A stretch of 6,674 nucleotides of DNA from Deltaproteobacteria bacterium (GCA_030596405.1 JAUVKB010000120.1:1-6674), one strand, 5' to 3'; shown: positions 1 through 6,136, counted from the first letter of the stretch. Translations and numbers: made by a program. Notes: generated from the sequence alone by a model not told the origin.

Positions 1-323
1 TTGTTTTTCAGTGTATTAATCATTTTCGAACCAAAATTCCCGGCAATTACAAGGGTAACGCCTTGCTGGCCAAGGAAATTTGCCGCTGAAGGCCCGGCGC
101 CGCGGCTCGCATCCCCGTATGGATTATCAATAACCTCGGTCATTTCCCCTTTACTGTCAAACATAAGATAATAAGGACTTTTAGCAGCATTATTGCTTAC
201 AGAGGCTTTTGCAGTTTTATCATTAGACGCAACCGCAATTTTAATCTTTTCCGTATCGGCGGCGTTGCTCATAACCGGACAAAGAAATAGAAATGCAAGG
301 CCTATAAAAATTATTCTTTTCAT
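1..323 (-). CDS. Exported NifX/NifB-type (DiNase FeMo-co family) metal-cluster-binding domain protein, 3'-truncated by window edge
   Basis: The first 107 codons are visible and the gene runs off the left edge, so perhaps 20-40 C-terminal residues are missing. The ATG at 323-321 is preceded by a strong GGAGGA at 336-331. Residues 1-22 look like a Sec signal peptide: KR at 2-3, a hydrophobic core at 4-17, and likely cleavage after SNA or NAA near residues 21-22. From residue 27 the protein follows the dinitrogenase FeMo-cofactor biosynthesis family (NifX, NafY, the NifB C-terminus, orange protein). It has KIAVASND at the first strand, a YYLMFDSKGE strand, a DNPYGDASRGAGPSAA helix start, and GVTLVIAGNFGSK. 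Family members bind Mo-Fe-S or Mo-Cu-S clusters and are normally cytoplasmic. The signal peptide implies a periplasmic role, which is unusual. Ligand and function are unknown. The gene is divergent from the moeA pair, so it may share a control region with it. Confidence 0.85.
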   Translation of the reverse strand, partial: MKRIIFIGLAFLFLCPVMSNAADTEKIKIAVASNDKTAKASVSNNAAKSPYYLMFDSKGEMTEVIDNPYGDASRGAGPSAANFLGQQGVTLVIAGNFGSKMINTLKN

Positions 324-330
324 ATTAAAT

Positions 331-336
331 TCCTCC
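331..336 (-). promoter_or_regulatory. Ribosome binding site of the exported NifX-like gene
   Basis: GGAGGA reads leftward, 7 bases before the ATG at 323-321. It is a near-perfect anti-16S match. It fixes the start codon and hence the presence of the signal peptide. Confidence 0.8.
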
Positions 337-455
337 AATATAAATAAATTTTGAGGTTTGGAAATTTCCGGTCTTTTAAATTCTATTTCCACTTTGAACT
401 TATTATGGTTTATGGTAAAGAAAAGATACTTTGTCTTATATCATCTGCCGGTTTT

Positions 456-461
456 GAGGGG
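456..461 (+). promoter_or_regulatory. Ribosome binding site deciding the moeA start
   Basis: GAGGGG lies 10 bases before the GTG at 472 and 19 bases before the in-frame ATG at 481. The spacing favours GTG 472. A weaker GAGTGA at 470-475 could serve the ATG at 481, so the start is uncertain by three codons. Confidence 0.5.
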
Positions 462-471
462 CAAGATTTGA

Positions 472-1707
472 GTGAATATTATGAAAGATTTTTTCAAAGT
501 AGCAGACTTAGAAAGTGTCCTTGAATACGCGTATGATTTTCCACGGGTTGAGACCGAAGAAGTCTTGCTGTATAAATCGTCTCAAAGAATCCTTGCCGCA
601 GATATTATTTCCGAGGCTGATCTTCCTGATTTTGCAAGATCTACGATGGATGGTTATGCTGTCCGCGCTTCATCTACCTTTGGGATAACGGAAGAAAATC
701 CTGCGTACCTTACAGTAAAAGGTTCTGTTGTCATGGGAAAATCGCCGCCCTTTTCAATCGGGCAAGGTGAGGCTGCCGGGATTTCTACCGGCGGCATGAT
801 GCCCGATGGCGCGGACAGTGTCGTAATGATTGAGTACACAGAGTTAATAGACGAAACAACCATAGAAGTATATAAAAGCGTTGCGCCGGGCCGACATGTT
901 GTGGAAGTCGGAGAAGATTTTTGCAGGGGCGAGACAATACTCTCTAATGGTCAAAAACTCCGGCCCCAGGAAACAGGCCTTTTGGCTGCTTTTGGGAAAG
1001 AGAGAGTAAGGGTTTATAAAAAACCTGTGATCGGCATCATATCCACGGGTGATGAAGTCGTGCCGATTGATAAATCCCCCGGGCCGGGTCAGATCCGTGA
1101 TGTAAATACCTATACGTTGTCCAGTCTGGTTCAGGAGGCAGGGGGTATTCCCGTTTCCTTTGGAATTATTCAGGATGATTATGATTCTCTTTTTACGGCA
1201 TGCTCTTTAGCTCTTGATCAATCCGACATGGTTCTTATTTCAGGGGGAAGTTCCGTGGGAGCCCGTGATTTTACCATTGATGCGCTGTCTGCCTTGCCTG
1301 AATCGAAAATACTTGCGCACGGAATTTCCATAAGCCCCGGCAAACCGACTATTCTGGCCAGGGCCGCGGGAAAGCCTCTCTGGGGGTTGCCGGGGCATGT
1401 TGTTTCGGCAATAATCGTGTTTTCAAATGTTGTCAGGCCATTTATTGAACATATAGGCGGGCTTTCCATACAAAATAAAAAAATTGTAGCTTCCGCCTTG
1501 CTTACCAGGAATATACCTTCCGCCCAGGGACGCATAGACTATGTCCGTGTAAGGTTAATTGAAAAAGACGGCGCTTTATGGGCTGAACCGATTTTCGGCA
1601 AGTCCGGCCTTATTAACACCATGGTAAAGGCAGATGGTCTGGTTGCTATAGGGATTAATACCGAGGGAATAGATAAAGGAAAAAAAGTTTCGGTCATCCC
1701 TTTATAG
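472..1707 (+). CDS. moeA: Molybdopterin molybdenumtransferase MoeA (paralogue 1, canonical length)
   Basis: The protein has 411 residues, the normal length for MoeA. The family ligates molybdate (in some anaerobes possibly tungstate) into adenylyl-molybdopterin in the cytoplasm, which is the last common step of molybdenum cofactor synthesis. Family landmarks occur in order: RSTMDGYAV (Asp60), ISTGGMMPDGADSVVMIE (Thr106), VGEDF (Asp149), ISTGDEVV (Glu195), IIQDD (Asp235), GGSSVGARDF (Asp266), SPGKPT (289-292 core) and GLPGHVVSA. These correspond to E. coli Asp59, Thr100, Asp142, Glu188, Asp228 and Asp259. Domain IV begins near residue 336. The residue matching E. coli Lys279, just before PGKP, is Ser288 here. 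The start is taken as GTG, with ATG 481 as the alternative. The next gene begins about 48 bp downstream on the same strand, so the two are probably cotranscribed. Confidence 0.95.
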   Translation: MNIMKDFFKVADLESVLEYAYDFPRVETEEVLLYKSSQRILAADIISEADLPDFARSTMDGYAVRASSTFGITEENPAYLTVKGSVVMGKSPPFSIGQGEAAGISTGGMMPDGADSVVMIEYTELIDETTIEVYKSVAPGRHVVEVGEDFCRGETILSNGQKLRPQETGLLAAFGKERVRVYKKPVIGIISTGDEVVPIDKSPGPGQIRDVNTYTLSSLVQEAGGIPVSFGIIQDDYDSLFTACSLALDQSDMVLISGGSSVGARDFTIDALSALPESKILAHGISISPGKPTILARAAGKPLWGLPGHVVSAIIVFSNVVRPFIEHIGGLSIQNKKIVASALLTRNIPSAQGRIDYVRVRLIEKDGALWAEPIFGKSGLINTMVKADGLVAIGINTEGIDKGKKVSVIPL

Positions 1708-1742
1708 TTGGGCAAATACTGGTATAATTGGGCAAATACCGA
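1703..1742. repeat. Imperfect 20-bp tandem duplication at the moeA / second moeA junction
   Basis: Two adjacent 20-bp units, 1703-1722 and 1723-1742, match at 17 of 20 positions. They share the identical 12-mer TTGGGCAAATAC at 1708-1719 and 1728-1739. The first unit contains the moeA stop codon. The repeat lies in the spacer if the second gene starts at 1756. It could be a replication-slippage duplication or a paired protein-binding site. Nothing visible chooses between these. Confidence 0.8.
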
Positions 1743-1755
1743 TTCAAAAACAAAT

Positions 1756-3693
1756 ATGAATTCTGATCAAAATATATATCTGAAAATGAAGACCCTGAAA
1801 GAGGCCAGGAAAATTCTTTTCGAGCAGTTTCAACTTTCCGGTGTTTTGACGGGTGAAAAGGTTCGGGTTCCGGACGCTGTGGGCAGGGTTCTGGCTGAAC
1901 CGGCAACCGCCAGGTTCTCCTCCCCTAATTTTCATGCGGCTGCAATGGACGGGATTGCAGTAAAAGCAAAAATTACTTTCGGCGTCAGTGAAACAAAACC
2001 AAAAGAACTGGTTATCGGCAAAGATGCTTTTTATATTAATACCGGGCATGTGATGCCTGAAAATACCGATACTGTTATTATGATCGAAGATATCAGCAGT
2101 ATCTTAAGCAAAAGGCGTGTTGAGATCAATGCGCCGGCGTTTCCGTGGCAGAACGTTCGTAAAATGGGAGAAGATATTGTAGCGACCGAACTTCTTTTCC
2201 CCCAAAATCATGTTATTACGCCTTATTGCATAGGGGCGCTCCTTTCAGGTGGAATTTTTTCCGTTTTGGTAAAGAGTAAACCTAAAATACTTATTATTCC
2301 AACAGGTTCAGAACTTGTCGATTGGCAGGATGCCAAAATAGAAGATCTTAAACCGGGTCAGACTCTTGAAACAAACTCGTTTGTGCTTGGAAAGCTTGTC
2401 GAGGCCTGTGGCGGAACATATACCCGGCACAAGATGTTAATGGATGACCCTGAAAACATTAAACAGGCTGTAAATGCTGCTACGGAAAGTGATTTTAATA
2501 TAATATTAATTGTGGGCGGATCATCCGCAGGCTCTGAAGATTACGCAAAGAGGGTCATTAACGATCTGGGCGAGGTAATCGTGCACGGCGTAACTATCAT
2601 GCCCGGAAAACCGGTTATTATAGGCAAGATAAAAGGAAAGCCTATTTTTGGGATACCCGGATACCCGGTATCGGCAATTATCTCTTTTGAACAGTTTGTC
2701 CGCCCGCTGATTTGCAGTATGTTGAATCAGGAAGAAACAGAGAAGAAAAAAGTTTATGTTGAGCCGACAAGAAAAATTGTGTCAAAGCTGGGCGTTGAAG
2801 AATTCCTTCGTGTAAAGCTCGGCAGGGTTGGGAGCCGTATTGTGGCTACACCGCTGCCCAGAGGGGCCGGTTGCATCACCACAATAACCGAGGCTGACGG
2901 CATCATCCGGATACCCAATCATGTAGAAGGATTGAAAAATAATGAGCCTGTTGCCGCTGAACTTTTACGTCCATTGTCTTCCATTAACAATGCTATCGTT
3001 ATTGTTGGGAGCCATGACAACACTCTTGACGTTCTATCCGACCAGTTAAGGGCAGGGCGGCACGGCAACCTTTCTCTTTCGTCAAGCCATGTGGGAAGTT
3101 TAGGAGGGTTGATGGCAATTAAAAAGGGGGTTTGCCATCTGGCCGGCTCACACCTGCTCGATACACAAGACGGTTCGTACAACGTATCGTATATTAAAAA
3201 ATATCTTCCCGATATAAATATAAAACTGGTCAATCTCGTACTGCGCGATCAGGGTCTGATTGTATCGCCTGGCAATCCAAAGGGGATCAAGGGGATCGAA
3301 GATCTCGGCCGTGATGGGATTGTATTTGTAAACCGGCAGGCGGCATCAGGCACAAGGATACTCCTTGAGTACCGTTTAAAACAATTAAACATAGAACCTG
3401 GAACGATAACCGGACATGAAAACGAGGAGTTCACTCACATGTCGGTAGCCGTGGCGGTGTTAAGCGGAAGCGTTGATGTGGGTTTAGGCATCTATTCGGC
3501 GGCAAAGGCGCTTAATCTTGATTTTATCCCCGTTGTCACAGAACAGTATGATCTTGTTATTCCGGAAGAATATTTTAAATCGGAAAATATTCAGATCCTT
3601 ATTGAAACCATAAACAGTGACAAATTCAAAAAGCGGGTAAATGCTTTAGGTGGATACAGCACTGAAAAAACAGGCGAAATTATTAAGTTCTAA
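1756..3693 (+). CDS. MoeA-like molybdopterin molybdenumtransferase fused to a C-terminal PBP-like domain
   Basis: I call the ATG at 1756, giving 645 residues. The frame is open back to a TTG at 1708, directly after the moeA stop. The NIYLKMKTLKEA segment just after the ATG resembles the usual N-terminus of MoeA-PBP fusions, and ATG 1786 would remove part of it. No clear Shine-Dalgarno is seen at any candidate. Numbering from 1756, the MoeA part (about 10-405) has HAAAMDGIAV (Asp65), NTGHVMP (Thr96), MGEDIV (Asp140), PTGSELV (Glu186), LMDDP (Asp230), GGSSAGSEDY (Asp262), MPGKPV and GIPGYPVSA. Residues from about 412 form a PBP_like domain (Pfam PF12727 type), with IVIVGSHDNTL, SSHVGSLGGL and VNRQAASGTRILLE near 525-538. 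No signal peptide is present, so this ligand-binding fold is cytoplasmic. Such fusions occur in anaerobic bacteria and archaea. Whether the PBP part binds molybdate, tungstate or a pterin is unknown. TGS replaces TGD before Glu186, and Met282 sits at the E. coli Lys279 position. Confidence 0.92.
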   Translation: MNSDQNIYLKMKTLKEARKILFEQFQLSGVLTGEKVRVPDAVGRVLAEPATARFSSPNFHAAAMDGIAVKAKITFGVSETKPKELVIGKDAFYINTGHVMPENTDTVIMIEDISSILSKRRVEINAPAFPWQNVRKMGEDIVATELLFPQNHVITPYCIGALLSGGIFSVLVKSKPKILIIPTGSELVDWQDAKIEDLKPGQTLETNSFVLGKLVEACGGTYTRHKMLMDDPENIKQAVNAATESDFNIILIVGGSSAGSEDYAKRVINDLGEVIVHGVTIMPGKPVIIGKIKGKPIFGIPGYPVSAIISFEQFVRPLICSMLNQEETEKKKVYVEPTRKIVSKLGVEEFLRVKLGRVGSRIVATPLPRGAGCITTITEADGIIRIPNHVEGLKNNEPVAAELLRPLSSINNAIVIVGSHDNTLDVLSDQLRAGRHGNLSLSSSHVGSLGGLMAIKKGVCHLAGSHLLDTQDGSYNVSYIKKYLPDINIKLVNLVLRDQGLIVSPGNPKGIKGIEDLGRDGIVFVNRQAASGTRILLEYRLKQLNIEPGTITGHENEEFTHMSVAVAVLSGSVDVGLGIYSAAKALNLDFIPVVTEQYDLVIPEEYFKSENIQILIETINSDKFKKRVNALGGYSTEKTGEIIKF

Positions 3694-3704
3694 AGTTAAC
3701 AAGG

Positions 3705-4493
3705 TTAAGAGCAATGAGATAAAAGCGGGTCAAAGGGATGGGGCGGTAGAATTATATTTGATGTATGATTCCCGGCCGTTAAATTTGACGGATTTGAAAA
3801 AAATTTAGGATTTGAAAAATCTGAAATTTGTCCTACAACCCCATACACTTTTACAGAAGAAAATTTTTCAACCGCCTCGATATTTTCTTCTATCATTTCT
3901 TCGGAAACAGGAGATGACGGGGCCGGGGGTGATGTGGTATTGATAAATACAACCCCTTTTGGTTGTATTCCTCTGTTTTGCAAAGCTTCTATTGAAAGAA
4001 GCGTATGATTTATGGTTCCCAATCCGGCCTGCGCCGCAATAACCGGTTTTGCATTTATCATTTCTATTAAATCTATAACCAGCATCTTTTTTGTGACCGG
4101 CACAAAAAGCCCTCCGGCCGCTTCAATAATAACAGGGTTATGCGCAAGGCTTTTTTGATTGACAGCCTTTTGGATGACGGTAGCCCCAATCGTTTTTTCT
4201 TCATTGCGGGCTGCAAAATAGGGGGCTTTTGGGGCTTTAAAGCAGTAAATTACCGAATCAGCCGGATCTTTTTGGCTTAGATTTGCCACATGTTTATAAA
4301 TAAACCGGGCATCGCTGTCGATATCATAGGGATCTTTACATCCGGTTTGCAGTGGTTTTAAGTAAAACGGATTGTATCCTTTTTTATAAAAAAACTGCAT
4401 TAACAAAAGGGACAGAACCGTTTTCCCGACACCTGTGCCGGTTCCGACAACAAAGATATTGTCAATTTTTTTATTGGGTTTTTTAATATTCAT
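3705..4493 (-). CDS. bioD: Dethiobiotin synthetase BioD
   Basis: BioD catalyses the ATP- and CO2-dependent closure of 7,8-diaminopelargonate to dethiobiotin in the cytoplasm. The 262-residue protein is somewhat longer than the usual 220-240. It shows the P-loop GTGTGVGKT at 17-25 (Lys24), KPLQTG at 46-51 (substrate-side lysine motif), DSDA at 59-62, EAAGGLFVPV at 124-133 (the E-x-AGG motif), GLGTINHTLLS at 157-167 and VVFINTT at 181-187 (base-recognition Asn). The ATG at 4493-4491 lies inside the last codons of bioF, an 11-bp overlap with no clear Shine-Dalgarno, so translation is probably coupled. The C-terminus after about residue 222 looks unlike the family: it contains a DNA-repeat-encoded FSNP duplication and ends in a proline-rich tail. 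The stop lies 11 bp from the convergent moeA-PBP stop, with no obvious terminator between them. Confidence 0.93.
   Translation of the reverse strand: MNIKKPNKKIDNIFVVGTGTGVGKTVLSLLLMQFFYKKGYNPFYLKPLQTGCKDPYDIDSDARFIYKHVANLSQKDPADSVIYCFKAPKAPYFAARNEEKTIGATVIQKAVNQKSLAHNPVIIEAAGGLFVPVTKKMLVIDLIEMINAKPVIAAQAGLGTINHTLLSIEALQNRGIQPKGVVFINTTSPPAPSSPVSEEMIEENIEAVEKFSSVKVYGVVGQISDFSNPKFFSNPSNLTAGNHTSNIILPPHPFDPLLSHCS
3790..3819. repeat. Direct repeat inside the 3' end of bioD
   Basis: The 12-mer GGATTTGAAAAA occurs at 3790-3801 and 3808-3819, an 18-bp period. On the coding strand it yields the duplicated FSNP around BioD residues 226-235. It lies where the protein leaves the conserved family core, which suggests slippage-driven extension. 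Confidence 0.7.
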
Positions 4494-5634
4494 TATTGTT
4501 TTTCAAACACATTTTTAACATATCGATAAAATATTTAACGTCCTCTTTTGTATGCATCGCGGTCATCCCTATCCTGAATATCGCCTTGTTAACGGGAACC
4601 GTAGGGTATCTTGCCGGAAAAACAAAGATGTTCTTTTCAAAAAGGCGGCGCGCCGTCTCTGCGGCCCTGTTTTCCTCACCGATCTCAAGGGCAAGTATAT
4701 GGGCGTCGCCTTTTACCTTGAATCCTTCATCCATCAAACCTTTTTTCATTACAGCGCTTATTTTATAAAGACTCTCTCGTAAATCTTCGCGTTGAGCGAC
4801 AATTTTTAAAATATCTATGGCGGAAGCTGCATGCGCCTCCGGAAGGGTGGTGGTATATATTAACGGAGAGGAAAAATTGACAAGATATTCTTTAAACCCG
4901 GCCGGCAGCAGCACAAAGGCTCCGAAAAGCCCCAACGCCTTGCCGAATGTTCCGACGGCTATGTCTGCCGCATCACGGGCAATGCCGCGGCCTTTTTCAC
5001 CCATTGCGCCAAAGGCATGGGCTTCATCGATAATGCTCAGGAAACCGAAACGTTTTTTGAGAGCTTTAAAAGCTTGAACATCGAGAAGATCACCGTCCAT
5101 GCTGAAAAGAGACTCGGTTAAAACCGCGGCGGGTTTCCCTTTTTTTCCTTCCAGACGTTTGCAAAGGTGCGGCAGGGAATTGTGGTTGTATCCATAATAC
5201 GCTGCTTTGCTTAATGTCATCCCCTTTACACTGCTGGCGTGAATATGTTTGTCAAAGATTATTGTATCCCCTTTTTCAAACAATGTTGAAAGGACTCCTA
5301 AATTTGACTGGTAACCGCTTGGGAAAAACAGCGCTTCATCATAATTAAAGTGTTCCGCATATTCTTCTTCCGCCCGTAAAATAATAGAATAATTGCCGGA
5401 AACAAGCCTTGATGATGACGAAGAAGACCCGTATTTATTAAAATTTTCCGCGACTTTTTCCTTAATCTCTTTTGAAACGCCAAGCCCCAAGTAGTCGTTT
5501 GATGCGAAATTTAAGACCTTCTTGTTCCCTATGACAATATATTTGCCTTCTCTTGCCTTTATCTCAGGCGGTTCCCTGTAAAGGCCCGCCTGACGCTGGA
5601 GCATCAATTTTTTTTTGAACCGCTCTGCAAACAT
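4483..5634 (-). CDS. bioF: 8-amino-7-oxononanoate synthase BioF
   Basis: BioF is a PLP enzyme that condenses pimeloyl-ACP (or pimeloyl-CoA) with alanine, the first committed step of biotin ring assembly. The protein has 383 residues, normal for the alpha-oxoamine synthase family. Visible features are the N-terminal GLYREPPEI, NFASNDYLGL at 42-51, SRLVSGNY at 75-82, the HIHASSVKG histidine (His132, stacks on PLP), TESLFSMDGD at 173-182, IIDEAHAFG at 201-209 (Asp203 and His206) and GTFGKALGLFG with the Schiff-base Lys232. IYTTTLPEA follows at 259-267. The family glycine-rich turn before SRLVSG is replaced by a run of six serines. The nearest relative, 2-amino-3-ketobutyrate CoA ligase, is possible by sequence, but the overlap with bioD supports BioF. 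The ATG at 5634-5632 preserves the family N-terminus. No strong Shine-Dalgarno precedes it. Confidence 0.93.
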   Translation of the reverse strand: MFAERFKKKLMLQRQAGLYREPPEIKAREGKYIVIGNKKVLNFASNDYLGLGVSKEIKEKVAENFNKYGSSSSSSRLVSGNYSIILRAEEEYAEHFNYDEALFFPSGYQSNLGVLSTLFEKGDTIIFDKHIHASSVKGMTLSKAAYYGYNHNSLPHLCKRLEGKKGKPAAVLTESLFSMDGDLLDVQAFKALKKRFGFLSIIDEAHAFGAMGEKGRGIARDAADIAVGTFGKALGLFGAFVLLPAGFKEYLVNFSSPLIYTTTLPEAHAASAIDILKIVAQREDLRESLYKISAVMKKGLMDEGFKVKGDAHILALEIGEENRAAETARRLFEKNIFVFPARYPTVPVNKAIFRIGMTAMHTKEDVKYFIDMLKMCLKNNNEY

Positions 5635-5701
5635 GAAAACACCATACGGTAATGATTTTCTAATATTTTTTTTGTTATGAAAAGTGCCAACCCTTACGCC
5701 C

Positions 5702-5749
5702 TTTATCCTTACAATTATTCAACATAGTCAACTACGTTCTTTAGTTCAA
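5702..5749 (-). promoter_or_regulatory. Candidate sigma70-type promoter(s) for bioFD
   Basis: Reading leftward, TTGACT (5731-5726) and GATAAA (5707-5702) are 18 bp apart. An overlapping alternative is TTGAAC (5749-5744) with TATGTT (5726-5721) at 17 bp. Both lie 70-115 bp before the bioF start. Matches are partial and the region is AT-rich, so chance hits are likely. I see no clear BirA operator palindrome. Confidence 0.3.
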
Positions 5750-5921
5750 TTACCACGTCAACTTATAAACTAATGTACGCGTCCCGCAAGCCGTTATTTT
5801 AGGGGCATCCCCCCAGTACCCTCCCAGGATAAAGTGAGTTTAAAAAACTCCGTCAACAGCCTCACATAACCCGCCGGATTCCTTTAATCTTTAAAAAACT
5901 ACAGAACCTGCTTGAAAATGA

Positions 5922-5960
5922 CTTGTTTTTATAATATTAAACTGAATATTAAAATTCAAG
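5922..5960. repeat. Imperfect AT-rich inverted repeat
   Basis: The arms 5922-5938 (starts CTTG, ends AATATT) and 5945-5960 (starts AATATT, ends CAAG) are complementary apart from small mismatches. A 6-base loop separates them. A second small stem, CAAGC/GCTTG, at 5957-5971 competes with it. Stability would be low because of the AT content. Confidence 0.5.
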
Positions 5961-6030
5961 CAAGAAGCTTGTTCCAGATTAACATAGTCGATTTAATACA
6001 GATAAAAACGCAGACATAAATGCTATTATG

Positions 6031-6058
6031 AAAATACCGCATGCTCATGCGGTATTTT
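6031..6058. terminator. Perfect 12-bp-stem hairpin, terminator-like in both directions
   Basis: The arms 6031-6042 and 6047-6058 are exactly complementary around the loop GCTC. The GC-richer core TACCGCAT is flanked by A4 on one side and T4 on the other, the layout of a short bidirectional intrinsic terminator. An outer pairing, AAACGCA at 6006-6012 with TGCGTTT at 6058-6064, could extend it. No gene in the window ends just upstream on either strand. It may instead act as an attenuator in the leader of the downstream genes, or be left over from a lost gene. Confidence 0.55.
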
Positions 6059-6076
6059 GCGTTTATGGAGAGTGTT

Positions 6077-6136
6077 ATGAAAAAAATCTGTTTCACAGCA
6101 TTTTTTTTGATTGTTTTAAGAAAGTTATTGATATGA
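6077..6136 (+). CDS. 19-codon micro-ORF upstream of the ABC ATPase: leader peptide or gene remnant
   Basis: The ORF encodes a 19-residue peptide, MKKICFTAFFLIVLRKLLI, which looks like a signal peptide or single hydrophobic helix: Lys2-3, a hydrophobic core at 4-14, then basic residues. GGAG at 6067-6070 is spaced 6 bases from its ATG, a good ribosome site. Its TGA (6134-6136) overlaps the ATG of the ABC ATPase as ATGA, the layout of translational coupling. The ATPase itself has no good Shine-Dalgarno sequence, so ribosomes may arrive through this ORF. It could be a genuine leader. Alternatively it is a deletion scar joining the start of a secreted component gene to the end of a CbiQ-like gene. 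No homology can be claimed at this length. Confidence 0.5.
   Translation: MKKICFTAFFLIVLRKLLI

Larger units (their letters stand above)
324..471. other. Divergent intergenic region between the NifX-like gene and moeA
   Basis: This 148-bp AT-rich spacer must hold the promoters of both divergent genes. A 10-bp perfect palindrome, GGAAATTTCC, lies at 360-369. A further ATTTCC at 385-390 could pair with its left half. I see no convincing -35/-10 pair, no ModE-type TATATAACG palindrome and no recognisable Moco riboswitch. Any operator assignment would be a guess. Confidence 0.4.
5635..6076. other. Gene-free region between bioF and the micro-ORF/ABC ATPase
   Basis: These 442 bp have no credible ORF on either strand. 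They hold the possible bioF promoters at 5702-5749, a G/C run hairpin with GGGG at 5802-5805 and CCCC after a CAT loop, and a small hairpin GAGTTT/AAACTC at 5836-5850. They also hold an AT-rich inverted repeat at 5922-5960 and the strong hairpin at 6031-6058. No cobalamin, NiCo or Moco riboswitch consensus was recognised. The length suggests a regulatory leader or remnants of lost genes. Confidence 0.5.

Noticed and set aside
1..323. Possible lipoprotein, because Cys15 follows the hydrophobic core of the NifX-like protein
   Set aside because: The residue before the Cys is Leu, with Phe before that. This does not fit a lipobox, which needs Gly, Ala or Ser just before Cys. A standard Sec cleavage near residues 20-22 fits better.
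1708..1755. Start of the second MoeA at TTG 1708, directly after the moeA stop
   Set aside because: The extra 16 residues are encoded by the tandem repeat and have no family resemblance. The NIYL-type N-terminus is retained with ATG 1756.
4496..5077. Open frames on the plus strand across bioF
   Set aside because: They are antisense shadows of a well-supported bioF. They have no ribosome sites or recognisable domains.
5726..5763. GTCAACT direct repeats (5727 and 5757) as a BirA operator
   Set aside because: They are direct repeats 30 bp apart, not the inverted half-sites expected of BirA, and lack the expected consensus.
5635..6076. Cobalamin, NiCo or other riboswitch ahead of the ABC ATPase
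   Set aside because: I could not find the conserved core boxes of these riboswitches. Only isolated hairpins are visible.
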